Source of the DNA: an uncultured Lachnospiraceae bacterium
GTDB taxonomy: Bacteria; Bacillota; Clostridia; Lachnospirales; Lachnospiraceae
Direction: 5' to 3'
NCBI GenBank assembly: GCA_902789555.1
Contig: CADAOF010000004.1
Coordinates: forward strand, 62,001 to 126,000
DNA length: 64,000 nucleotides
Of the stretch, positions 1-7,663 are shown one piece after another. Positions within the stretch are counted from its first letter, which is position 1, and each line of letters opens with the position of its first letter. The notes beneath the pieces are model-generated. The model made no database searches. It was not told where the DNA came from and was given only the letters and a program-made list of their open reading frames with translations. Made by a program: the position numbers and the translations under genes.

Positions 1-831
1 GAGCCTGCTGAAACCGAAGAAAGCACGGAAGAAGCGGACAGCGAAGTCGACACCTACATCGGCTACGGCCTGAACATCAAGAACAAGACCGGCAAGACCA
101 TTGACGAAGTCTACATCTACCCTGCGGGCGACGATAAGGGCGCGAGCGTGATCGAAGCCGGCTGGAAAGACAAGGATGAAGACAAGGACAACTATGAAAA
201 GAGCATCTACATCATCCGCAAGGATACCGCTCCTTTCGAAGTGTACGTGGTCTTTGCCGACGGCGAAACGGCGACCTGGAAACTGGACGAGCTGAAGTTC
301 TACGACAAGCTGTCCATGAAGAAGGGCACCGACGTCAATGAGTGGGAGCAGGAACCGGAAGACGATGCCGAGATCCTTGCTGAACTTGACAAGCTGGAAG
401 AAGCTGGCGTCACCTCCGACGGCTGGTATCCGGAAACGGCCGATGCTGAACTGCACGATCTTGCACTGAACATCAAGAACAAGACCGGCAAGACCATCAA
501 CGAAGTGTACATCTATGTCGGCGGCGAAGACGAAGGTAAGAGCGTTGTCGAAGCCGGCTGGAAGGACAAGGACGCCGACAAGGCCAACTACGAGAAATAC
601 ATCTACATCATCCGTCCCGACAAGACCAACATGGAAGTGAAGGTCGTTTTTGAAGACGGCGAAGAAGTGATCTGGCAGGTCGGCACTCTGTACAACTTTG
701 AGAAACTGTCCATGAAGGACGGCACCGATCCCGCTGCGTGGGAAGCCGAAGAAAACGATGACGCGGAAGATATCGCGAAGATGCAGGCGCTCATTGACAA
801 GGGCGAAACCACCGACGGCTGGAATCCCTGA
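1..831 (+). CDS. Repeat-domain secreted or lipoprotein-like protein (5' truncated)
   Basis: The frame is open from base 1, so the start and any signal peptide lie outside the window. After an acidic Glu/Thr-rich linker there are two copies of one domain of about 132 residues. Each begins LNIKNKTGKTI and contains EAGWKDKD, an IYIIR strand, an FxDGE turn and a KLSMK(K/D)GTD element. The copies start near bases 70 and 466, a period of 396 bases. The pattern (NKTGKTI, a gap, then FEDGE) resembles small all-beta domains of clostridial lipoproteins, but I do not recognise a named family. Extracytoplasmic location is inferred from the acidic linker and tandem beta domains only. Function unknown. Confidence 0.75.
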   Translation, partial: EPAETEESTEEADSEVDTYIGYGLNIKNKTGKTIDEVYIYPAGDDKGASVIEAGWKDKDEDKDNYEKSIYIIRKDTAPFEVYVVFADGETATWKLDELKFYDKLSMKKGTDVNEWEQEPEDDAEILAELDKLEEAGVTSDGWYPETADAELHDLALNIKNKTGKTINEVYIYVGGEDEGKSVVEAGWKDKDADKANYEKYIYIIRPDKTNMEVKVVFEDGEEVIWQVGTLYNFEKLSMKDGTDPAAWEAEENDDAEDIAKMQALIDKGETTDGWNP

Positions 832-910
832 ACCCTGAACTGAACAAAGGGACTGACGTCCGGAAAAACGGCACTGACCGTCCCTCCACTCCTTATTGCA
901 CATAAACGGC

Positions 911-935
911 CCGGCCGGGGAAAAGCTCCGGCCGG
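911..935. other. GC-rich hairpin upstream of the MgtC-family gene
   Basis: CCGGCCGG at 911-918 pairs with an identical, self-complementary CCGGCCGG at 928-935. Two further closing pairs surround an AAAAG loop. No T-run follows, so it is not a convincing terminator. It may be an end of the upstream transcript or part of the leader of the gene at 987. Confidence 0.4.
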
Positions 936-986
936 ACCTGCCCGGCTGTCTTTCGAGGCCGGACAGACCGGAAAGGAGATACGGAT

Positions 987-1715
987 ATGACATTTGCGGG
1001 AAGCCTGCTGAAGCAGTATTCACTTCTGCAGCATCTTGAATTCTTCGCACGGATCATGGCAGCCTGCGTCTGCGGTGCAATCATCGGCTTTGAACGCAGC
1101 AAACGCTTCAAGGAAGCCGGCATCCGTACGCATATCATCGTGTGCTGCGCAGCAGCAATGGTCATGATCATCTCCAAATACGGCTTTGCCGACCTGATCG
1201 GTCCGAACGGCGAGCATTTAGTCGGAACGAACGGCACGGATCCGGCTCGTCTTGCGGCGCAGATCATCACCGGTGTTTCCTTCCTCGGAGCAGGCATCAT
1301 TTTCCGCAACGGCAATACCATCAAAGGCCTTACCACAGCGGCAGGCATCTGGGCAACAGCCGGGATCGGACTGGCCATCGGCAGCGGCATGTATATCCTC
1401 GGGATCCTGACCACTGCTGTCGTGGCGGTGATTCAGATCATCATGCACCGGCATACGATCGGCGGTGACTCGACGACGTTAAGCAGGATGCGCTGCACGA
1501 CGTCTGAGCCGAAGGTTTTCCGAAAACAGTTGGATGAGTATCTGGAGGCAAACGGGATCCAGATCACGGATGTCAAGATCGAGCGCAACGAGAACGGGAG
1601 CACGACATATGAATTGGAACTGCGGATCGGCCGAGAAATGACGATCAGCGACGTGACCGGTTTTCTGGAAGCCATGGACGGTGTACAGAAGATCAGTTTC
1701 GAAATGGAAGGCTGA
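987..1715 (+). CDS. MgtC/SapB family membrane protein
   Basis: This 242-residue protein has the MgtC architecture. Hydrophobic helices fill the N-terminal 150 residues with the family signatures CGAIIGFER near residue 30, GIRTHI, VSFLGAGIIFR and GLTTAAGIWATAGIG. A soluble ACT-like C-terminal domain follows (about residues 160-242). MgtC proteins are inner-membrane proteins tied to magnesium limitation and, in pathogens, to inhibition of F-type ATP synthase; whether this one transports anything is unknown. The start is set by AAAGGAGA about 9 bases upstream. It is monocistronic, with a terminator immediately after. Confidence 0.9.
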   Translation: MTFAGSLLKQYSLLQHLEFFARIMAACVCGAIIGFERSKRFKEAGIRTHIIVCCAAAMVMIISKYGFADLIGPNGEHLVGTNGTDPARLAAQIITGVSFLGAGIIFRNGNTIKGLTTAAGIWATAGIGLAIGSGMYILGILTTAVVAVIQIIMHRHTIGGDSTTLSRMRCTTSEPKVFRKQLDEYLEANGIQITDVKIERNENGSTTYELELRIGREMTISDVTGFLEAMDGVQKISFEMEG

Positions 1716-1729
1716 ATTGCAGCCTGACG

Positions 1730-1770
1730 AAAAGAGGAGGCATTCCGCGAAGGGACCCCTCCTCTTTTTT
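1730..1770. terminator. Bidirectional intrinsic terminator
   Basis: AAAAGAGGAGG pairs with CCTCCTCTTTTTT across a loop of about 16 bases. T-runs occur on both strands. It lies between the convergent MgtC-family gene and the PfkB kinase gene and can serve both. Confidence 0.9.
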
Positions 1771-1781
1771 CGTGCCGCAGG

Positions 1782-2660
1782 TCAGCGGTAAAATTCCCGG
1801 ATATAGTTCTCGACGTCCTCCCGCGTTCCCGTGAAGGGACCGGGCGTCTCCATCTTCAGGGAAACGAGCGCGGCGGCAAATTCCAGGGCTTCGGGAATGC
1901 TCCGGTGAAGCCGCTCCCCGAGGTAGCCGGCGAAGGTCGTATCGCCTCTGCCGGTGCGGCCGGAGAGGTTCCGGGCCTTGAGCGGCGCGCGGTAAATGCG
2001 TTCGCCGTCGCAGACGATGGCTTCGGTGTTGTGGGTGATCAGGACTTCCTTCGCGCCCCATTCGCAGAGCATGAAGGCGGCTTTCTCACGGTCGTCGGTC
2101 CCGGTCAGGACCTCGGCTTCTGCGGCGTCGGTCTTCAGGTAGCGGATGAGCGGCAAGTACTCCTTCTTTTCCGGCCAGTCGCGAAGTTCCAGAGATCCGT
2201 CTTCGTTTCGGCAGCGCAGGACGGCCTGCACGTCGAGCGCCGCATCGCCGAGGGCGGCGCAGGCTTTGATCATGTCCGGACCGATGTCGCCGGCGACCAG
2301 CCCGGCCAGGTGGTAGATGCGGGCTTTCTCTTCAGGGATGTCTTCAGGCCGGTAAGGTTCGATCATCCGCGTGCAGAGGCAGCGGCGGCGTTCGCGGTCG
2401 GCGGTGAAATAGGTATTCTCCATCTCCGTACACGAGGCGGAGGCGACCGGGAAGATCTTTTCTACTTTGCTTTCCCGGAAGACCTCGAAGGGATCGACAA
2501 GGGCCGGATTGCCTTTGGGGACGACGGCAACGCGGTGCCCCAGTGCCGCAGCGGCATGGCCGGAGAAGGTCACGGCGCCGCCTGCGCGGAATTCTTCACG
2601 TCCGTCCCAGTCGATGTTGTGGTCGCGGGTGATCTGCCCGATGATCATGATGTCATACAT
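1782..2660 (-). CDS. PfkB-family carbohydrate/cyclitol kinase
   Basis: The family is ribokinase/PfkB: an N-terminal GQITRDHN strand, an FRAGGAVTFSG substrate-binding glycine motif near residue 28, and the C-terminal anion-hole motif TGRGDTTFAGY containing the catalytic Asp. The usual GAGD is GRGD here. The layout (short length, DVQAVLR then a DG turn) reminds me of archaeal and plant myo-inositol kinases more than of bacterial IolC, but this is a weak resemblance. I start at ATG 2660, whose first codons overlap the stop of the PHP gene; an in-frame GTG at 2675 is less likely. It is the third gene of the leftward LacI-PHP-PfkB transcript, so it probably phosphorylates an intermediate of the divergent inositol operon. 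Confidence 0.82.
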   Translation of the reverse strand: MYDIMIIGQITRDHNIDWDGREEFRAGGAVTFSGHAAAALGHRVAVVPKGNPALVDPFEVFRESKVEKIFPVASASCTEMENTYFTADRERRRCLCTRMIEPYRPEDIPEEKARIYHLAGLVAGDIGPDMIKACAALGDAALDVQAVLRCRNEDGSLELRDWPEKKEYLPLIRYLKTDAAEAEVLTGTDDREKAAFMLCEWGAKEVLITHNTEAIVCDGERIYRAPLKARNLSGRTGRGDTTFAGYLGERLHRSIPEALEFAAALVSLKMETPGPFTGTREDVENYIREFYR

Positions 2661-3363
2661 GCGGAATTGCCTCACATTCTTTCAGGATATCTTCGTACTC
2701 TGGACACCAGAGCGTATAATTACCGGATTCGATCAGAGCTTTCATTTCATAAGAATCGCGCACGCGCCGGGCGGTCAGGATGGCCGAGCGGCCTTCGTCC
2801 CCTTTCCTGTGGGCGTCCGAACCGACGGTCCGGTACAGCCCGGGATGCGCCTTTGCCAGGGCAAGCGCGAGATGATTGCGGCTGTCGTGGCGCGGGTTGC
2901 AGTTTGCGACTTCCAGGCCATGCACGCAGTCGTAGTAGACCGTATCGCAGTTCCGGTAGGGGTGCGCGTGGATGATCAGGACCTCATCCTTGAAACGGTC
3001 GAAAAAGGACTGATGATCCATGCGGGTGACGAAGGGGTGCTCATAGATCCATTTTTCGTCGATGCCGTAGATCAGATAGTCGCTGTCGTTCTCGGGAAAA
3101 CGCAGCTCAGCGCCGAAAATGACATCCATGCCGAGACGGTCCCCTTCCGCCTTCGCAAGCCGCCATCCGTAAAGATAGCGGTCGATGCAGGCCTTCCAGT
3201 CATCATGGCAGTCCATCAGGGAGGTGTACTGCTCGTGCAGGTGGTCGGTCACGCAAAGGCCCTGATAGCCCAGCTCGTGATATTTCCTGACCTGGTCCGC
3301 CGCGCGGACATGCCCGCAGCGGCTGGTCTCCATGGTATGCAGATGCAGTTCGTATTTGTACAT
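2653..3363 (-). CDS. PHP-domain phosphoesterase
   Basis: This 236-residue protein carries the four metal-binding PHP motifs in order: HLHT at residue 7, TDHLH near 40, HAHPYRN near 125 and GSDAHRKGD near 185. PHP proteins are usually trinuclear metal phosphatases such as histidinol phosphatase or nucleoside phosphatases. No polymerase or other partner domain is fused. It lies 13 bases after lacI and overlaps the kinase gene downstream, so all three are co-transcribed. This suggests removal of a phosphate from a compound in the LacI-controlled pathway; the substrate cannot be read from the sequence. Confidence 0.85.
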   Translation of the reverse strand: MYKYELHLHTMETSRCGHVRAADQVRKYHELGYQGLCVTDHLHEQYTSLMDCHDDWKACIDRYLYGWRLAKAEGDRLGMDVIFGAELRFPENDSDYLIYGIDEKWIYEHPFVTRMDHQSFFDRFKDEVLIIHAHPYRNCDTVYYDCVHGLEVANCNPRHDSRNHLALALAKAHPGLYRTVGSDAHRKGDEGRSAILTARRVRDSYEMKALIESGNYTLWCPEYEDILKECEAIPHV

Positions 3364-3376
3364 GCGTTTCTCCGTT

Positions 3377-4387
3377 TCATGCCCTGACCGACCGGCAGGA
3401 CTTGCGTTCGATCAGGGAAGGCGGCAGGATCAGATTGGTCCGCTCCGCTTCGGGATCGCGGATATGGTCCAGAAGCATGTCCACCGCGGAAGTGGCTATC
3501 TGCTGCGTGGGCTGGTTGATCGTGGTCAGGTCGATCTCAGGCAGAGCCGAGAAGGAAATGTTGTCGAAACCCATCAGGGAAACGTCTTTCGGGATGCGGA
3601 TACCTGCTTCGTAGGCGGCCTGTTTGACGCCGATCGCCAGCATGTCCGCGGAGCAGAGGATGGCCGTTTCCTGCCTCGGCTGGGAGAAATACTCGCCCGC
3701 TAGCGCGTAACCGACTTCCCGGGAACTTCGGGAATAAGTGCTGCGCAGAACGTGAGGCGTCATCCCCAGTTTTTCGCAGGAGGACAGATACCCGTCCAGC
3801 CGGAGTTCGTGCGTCTTCGAGTTAGAGCGGGCGCCGAAATACAGGATGTCGCGGTGGCCCAGAGAGAAGAGATATTCCGTTGCGATCTGCATGCCGCGGT
3901 AGTTGTCCACGGAGACATAATTCTCCGGATAATCCTGCATGTTCTCGCTGATGAAGACCGTGGGGACCTGTTTCGTCAGCGCGCTCAGGGACTCGTACGG
4001 TTCATGGCCGACGGGGATCATGATCACGCCGTCCACCTGCCGGCCGATGAGGAGGGAGAAGACCTCCAGCTCCAGATCGTGGTCGTAGGAGGAATTGCAG
4101 ACCATCAGGTTGTAGCCGCGGTTGCGGGCATAGATCTCCAGGTCGGCCGTCAGCTCACTCATGAACGGGTTGTTCAGGCTGGGCACGATCAGGCCGAGGA
4201 TGTTCGTACAGCGCTTGACCATCGAACGGGCGATGGAATTCGGCGTATAGCCCATCTCCTTGCAGATCTTGAGGATGCGGCGGCGGGTCTCTTCGCTGAT
4301 CTCGGGACTGCCGGAAACGGCACGCGAGACCGTGGCGTAGGAGACGTCGGCGACTTTTGCGACATCTTTCAGGGTAACGGAAGCCAT
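3377..4387 (-). CDS. LacI/GalR-family transcriptional regulator
   Basis: The N-terminus has the helix-turn-helix TLKDVAKVADVSYATVSRAV and hinge helix NSIARSMV. A periplasmic-binding-protein-like effector domain follows (ILGLIVP, then GVIMIPVG, SVDNYRGM, LCSADMLAIG and GFDNISFS). I start at ATG 4387 (MASVTLKDV), preceded by GGAG; an in-frame GTG three codons upstream is less likely. It faces the divergent HAD-iol operon, and both promoters in the intergenic region carry AAACGTTT palindromes, the expected type of LacI-family operator. It therefore probably represses both itself and the catabolic operon, with a sugar or cyclitol derivative as inducer. The classical regulator of iol genes in Bacillus is DeoR-type IolR, so this is a different control system. 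Confidence 0.93.
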   Translation of the reverse strand: MASVTLKDVAKVADVSYATVSRAVSGSPEISEETRRRILKICKEMGYTPNSIARSMVKRCTNILGLIVPSLNNPFMSELTADLEIYARNRGYNLMVCNSSYDHDLELEVFSLLIGRQVDGVIMIPVGHEPYESLSALTKQVPTVFISENMQDYPENYVSVDNYRGMQIATEYLFSLGHRDILYFGARSNSKTHELRLDGYLSSCEKLGMTPHVLRSTYSRSSREVGYALAGEYFSQPRQETAILCSADMLAIGVKQAAYEAGIRIPKDVSLMGFDNISFSALPEIDLTTINQPTQQIATSAVDMLLDHIRDPEAERTNLILPPSLIERKSCRSVRA

Positions 4388-4432
4388 GAAACACACTCCG
4401 AAAGGGTAAAATTCGTTGAAATTACAATACTG

Positions 4433-4442
4433 TAAACGTTTA
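4433..4442. promoter_or_regulatory. Putative LacI-family operator (autoregulatory)
   Basis: A perfect 10-base palindrome, TAAACGTTTA, lies just downstream of the lacI promoter at the expected transcription start. It shares its AAACGTTT core with the second operator at 4558-4571. Confidence 0.7.
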
Positions 4443-4446
4443 AGTT

Positions 4447-4475
4447 ATTTTACGACAGATAAGCGTGAATGTCAA
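4447..4475 (-). promoter_or_regulatory. Promoter of lacI-PHP-PfkB transcript
   Basis: On the minus strand TTGACA (4475-4470) is followed after 17 bases by TAAAAT (4452-4447). The operator at 4433-4442 covers the start site. Confidence 0.75.
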
Positions 4476-4520
4476 CGCACCGCGGGCAGAAAAAGATCAT
4501 TTTCATCCTGAATTTCCGCA

Positions 4521-4549
4521 TTGACAAACGGAAATTACCATATTATAAT
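4521..4549 (+). promoter_or_regulatory. Consensus sigma-A promoter of the HAD-PGM-iol operon
   Basis: TTGACA (4521-4526), exactly 17 bases, then TATAAT (4544-4549): both hexamers are perfect. The predicted start near 4556 abuts the operator at 4558. So strong a promoter implies that control is by repression. Confidence 0.88.
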
Positions 4550-4557
4550 ACAGGTAA

Positions 4558-4571
4558 CGTAAACGTTTGCG
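4558..4571. promoter_or_regulatory. Putative LacI-family operator of the catabolic operon
   Basis: The inverted repeat CGTAAACGTTTGCG has the AAACGTTT core and lies at the predicted transcription start of the rightward operon, an ideal repression position. Confidence 0.72.
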
Positions 4572-4599
4572 TAAAACAGGCGACAGGACGGGACGGAAA

Positions 4600-5379
4600 A
4601 TGATTAAGGCACTGCTGTTTGATCTGGGCGGAACGCTCCATACGGTGGAACATTCACGAAAGTCACGCCTCGATTTCTGCACCCATCTGCTCCGGATCCT
4701 GGAAGAACACGGGATCTTTCTGGATACCGACGCGGAAAAACTGAACGGGATCCTTGCGGTAAACGGCGAAGAATATAAGCACTGGAGCGAGAAGTCGCTG
4801 CGGGAACTGCCCCAGCCCGAGATCTGGAGCCGCTGGTATCTCAGGGAGTTCGGCCTCGCGCCGGAGACCCTCGCACCCTTTGCCGAGGAACTGAGTTTTT
4901 ACTATGACCGGGAGCGTGTGGTCAATACGCCGCGGCCGCGGCTCAGGGAAACGCTGCTTACCCTGCACGGCATGGGCATCCGCATGGGCGTCGTTTCCAA
5001 CATCATTTCGACCACGCTCGTACCGTACGTCCTTGCGGAATACGGTATCGACGGCCTCATGGAATGCGTGGTCATGTCGAGCAGTACCGGCATCCGCAAG
5101 CCTGATCCGCGCATCTTTGAGACCGCGATGCAGGAGATGGGCATCACCGCGCCGGAGACCGGCTATGTCGGCGATACGATCTCGCGTGACGTGCTGGGCG
5201 CAGCGAATGCGGGGCTGGGACTGAACATCCGCATCGATAACCCGTCCATCGCCCACCGCGATGCGGCGTTTCTGGGAAGACCGGACGCGCCGAAAGCGGA
5301 TTTTGTCATTCACGAACTAGACGAGCTGCCCGCCATCATCCGAAAGGTCAACGGACAGCTGCCGCACATAAAGGAATAA
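4600..5379 (+). CDS. HAD-superfamily hydrolase 1 of 4
   Basis: This 259-residue HAD protein has motif I FDLGGT (nucleophile Asp8), motif II GVVSN, motif III GIRKPDP and motif IV YVGDTISRD. The second Asp of the usual DxD motif I is Gly, as in the DxGN phosphatases of the YihX type that remain active. I start at ATG 4600 because the operator and transcription start lie just upstream; a TTG at 4567 falls inside the operator. It is the first gene of the LacI-controlled operon. Likely a sugar- or cyclitol-phosphate phosphatase; substrate unknown. Confidence 0.85.
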   Translation: MIKALLFDLGGTLHTVEHSRKSRLDFCTHLLRILEEHGIFLDTDAEKLNGILAVNGEEYKHWSEKSLRELPQPEIWSRWYLREFGLAPETLAPFAEELSFYYDRERVVNTPRPRLRETLLTLHGMGIRMGVVSNIISTTLVPYVLAEYGIDGLMECVVMSSSTGIRKPDPRIFETAMQEMGITAPETGYVGDTISRDVLGAANAGLGLNIRIDNPSIAHRDAAFLGRPDAPKADFVIHELDELPAIIRKVNGQLPHIKE

Positions 5380-5400
5380 CACAGAAAAGGAGCCAGGAAC

Positions 5401-6123
5401 ATGACAGACACCATCTTCTTTGACGTAGGCAATACGCTGCGCATCGTCATCCCCGATAAGGAATTCTCCGACGCCGCAGAGGCGGAACTGATGCGGCTGG
5501 TCGGCGCGACCGAACCGAAGGAAGTGTTTTTCGAAAAGCTGGAAGCCAACTGGAAGAAATACCGCAAGGAAGCCAAGAAGACCTGGATCGACGCGGGCGA
5601 GATGGAACTGTGGAACCAGCACCTGCTGCCGGATTACGATCCCGAACTGGTCTGCAGGCATGCAGGACGCCTCACGAGGCTGTGGCGTGACCATGACGGC
5701 CGCCGCGTTCCCCGCGAAGACGTGAAGGATACCATCATCGAGCTGGACCGCCGCGGCTATACCCTGGGTATCATCGCCAACACCATCACGGAGACCGAGA
5801 TCCCCGACTGGATGATCGCCGACGGCGTGGCCCACTATTTCAAGGCTGTCATCCTCTCCTCGAAGGTCCGCATCCGCAAGCCCGATCCGGCTATCTACCA
5901 TCTGGCCTGCCGCGCCATCGGCAAGAAGGAAGAAAACTGCGCCTACGTAGGCGACAACCCCATCCGCGACGTGCAGGGGACCCGCGACGCCGGTTTCGCA
6001 ATGATGATCCGCATCGACGAGCCGGACACGATCGCGAAGGAACCGCAGGAGATCACGCTGCATCCGGACTATACGATCACCAGGATATCCGAGCTGCTGG
6101 ACATCTTCCCGCCGCTTAAGTGA
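5401..6123 (+). CDS. HAD-superfamily hydrolase 2 of 4
   Basis: This 240-residue paralogue has motif I FDVGNT (Asp8), motif II GIIAN, motif III RIRKPDP and motif IV YVGDNPIRD. It shares the conserved tail of the set, ending in a LLDIFP-like helix. The helical cap between motifs I and II (about residues 18-100) identifies the C1-cap HAD group. GGAG lies 8 bases before the ATG, and the gap to the previous gene is 21 bases. As in its siblings, the second motif-I Asp is Gly. Probably a phosphatase; the duplication suggests different substrates. Confidence 0.85.
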   Translation: MTDTIFFDVGNTLRIVIPDKEFSDAAEAELMRLVGATEPKEVFFEKLEANWKKYRKEAKKTWIDAGEMELWNQHLLPDYDPELVCRHAGRLTRLWRDHDGRRVPREDVKDTIIELDRRGYTLGIIANTITETEIPDWMIADGVAHYFKAVILSSKVRIRKPDPAIYHLACRAIGKKEENCAYVGDNPIRDVQGTRDAGFAMMIRIDEPDTIAKEPQEITLHPDYTITRISELLDIFPPLK

Positions 6124-6135
6124 AAGAAGGATGAT

Positions 6136-6897
6136 ATGGAAAGAGAATTTGATGCGATTTTCTACGATCTGGGCGGCACGCTCCGCCTGGTCGAACGGGA
6201 TGCGGCCTTTGAGGCCGAAGCCCGCCGCAAGATCGCCGAGATGTGCGGCGAGAAGGGCGATCCCGACGAGTTCTGCAAGTTCCTGGACTACCGCTACGCG
6301 GGCTACCGCAAATGGTGTTTCGAGACCATGAAGGAAGCGCCCGAAGAGGAACTGTGGACCAAATGGCTCACGCCCGAATACGACCGCGAACTCATCAAAA
6401 AGAACGCGATCGAGCTGACCATCGAATACCGCAACAAGGACGGACGCAGAGTGGTCGCTCCGAACGGCGCGCAGTCCATCAAGGACCTGTACGCGAACGG
6501 CTACAAGCTCGGCATCATCAGCAACCTGGTCACCTCGCAGGAGATCCCGCGCTGGCTGAAGGCCGACGGTCTGGAGAAATACTTCGGCGCCGTGCTCCTT
6601 TCCTGCGTCGAAGGCATCCGCAAGCCCGATCCGGCCATTTCCAACAAGGCCTGCGACCTCCTGGGCGTAAAACCGGAGCGCTGCGTCTACATCGGCGACA
6701 ACTTAAAGCGCGACGTCGAAGGCACGCGCCTTGCGGGCTACGGCATGTTCATCCTCTATACCACGCCGGAGAAACTGGCGAAGGAAACGATTACCGACGA
6801 GAACCGGCCTGACGCCGTCATCTTCGATTTCAATGAGCTGAAGGAGATCTTCCCGGCAGCGCCGCACGTGGCCTGGGACAAGATAAGGAGAGTCTGA
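6136..6897 (+). CDS. HAD-superfamily hydrolase 3 of 4
   Basis: This 253-residue paralogue has motif I YDLGGT (Asp11), motif II GIISN, motif III GIRKPDP and motif IV YIGDNLKRD. It is visibly closest to the following gene: both share EICG/EMCG, the cap segment LDYRYAGYRKW versus LNKRYDEYRKW, and GDNLKRD. This implies a recent duplication. The 12-base gap and the 1-base gap downstream indicate translational coupling across the HAD set. Confidence 0.85.
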   Translation: MEREFDAIFYDLGGTLRLVERDAAFEAEARRKIAEMCGEKGDPDEFCKFLDYRYAGYRKWCFETMKEAPEEELWTKWLTPEYDRELIKKNAIELTIEYRNKDGRRVVAPNGAQSIKDLYANGYKLGIISNLVTSQEIPRWLKADGLEKYFGAVLLSCVEGIRKPDPAISNKACDLLGVKPERCVYIGDNLKRDVEGTRLAGYGMFILYTTPEKLAKETITDENRPDAVIFDFNELKEIFPAAPHVAWDKIRRV

Positions 6898-6898
6898 G

Positions 6899-7657
6899 AT
6901 GGAGAATATCAAAGCGATCTTCCTGGATCTGGGCGGTACCTTCCGCATCGTGGAGGAGAACGAACCCTTCTATCATGCAGCGCGCGTCCGCATCGCGGAG
7001 ATCTGCGGGACGGACATGGATCCCGATGAATACTACGCGTTTCTGAACAAACGCTATGACGAGTACCGCAAATGGGCCCTGCGCTTCATGTGCGAAGCGC
7101 CCGAAAAGGTCCTGTGGACCCGCTGGCTGGTGCCGGAACTGGACCGGGAATACATCGAAGCGAACGCCGTGGAACTGACCTATCAGTTCCGCCGCGCGAA
7201 GGGTGAGCGCGTGGTCGTTCCGGGCGGCATCGAGACCGTACGGGAACTGCGTGCGCGCGGCTACAAGGTCGGCATCATCAGCGACCTCGTCGGAACGGTC
7301 GAGATCGACGAATGGCTGGATAAGGACGGCATCCGCGATCTCTTCTGCACCGTACAGCAGTCTTCCGTGACCATGCTGCGGAAGCCTCATCCGGCAATTT
7401 ACTACCTGGCTCTTGACGAGGCGGGCGTGCGGCCTGAGGACAGCGTATTCGTCGGCGACAACTTAAAACGCGACATCCTCGGCGCGAAACAGACCGGTTT
7501 TGCGGGCACGGTGGCAGCGGACTATCCGGGCGGCCTCCCCATGACCTTCAACGAAGAGAACAAACCCGACTGCTTCATCCATCATTTTAACGAACTGCTG
7601 GACCTGTTCCCCGGGGAAGGAAAATACCTTCCGGAACGCGGCGAAAGGAGAGACTGA
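6899..7657 (+). CDS. HAD-superfamily hydrolase 4 of 4
   Basis: This 252-residue paralogue has motif I LDLGGT (Asp10), motif II GIISD, motif III MLRKPHP and motif IV FVGDNLKRD. It differs from its siblings by His in place of Asp after KP in motif III, and by Asp instead of Asn after the motif II Ser; neither residue is strictly catalytic. It begins one base after the stop of HAD 3 and ends six bases before the permuted mutase gene, so the HAD set and the mutase are likely translated together. Confidence 0.85.
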   Translation: MENIKAIFLDLGGTFRIVEENEPFYHAARVRIAEICGTDMDPDEYYAFLNKRYDEYRKWALRFMCEAPEKVLWTRWLVPELDREYIEANAVELTYQFRRAKGERVVVPGGIETVRELRARGYKVGIISDLVGTVEIDEWLDKDGIRDLFCTVQQSSVTMLRKPHPAIYYLALDEAGVRPEDSVFVGDNLKRDILGAKQTGFAGTVAADYPGGLPMTFNEENKPDCFIHHFNELLDLFPGEGKYLPERGERRD

Positions 7658-7663
7658 CAGACC

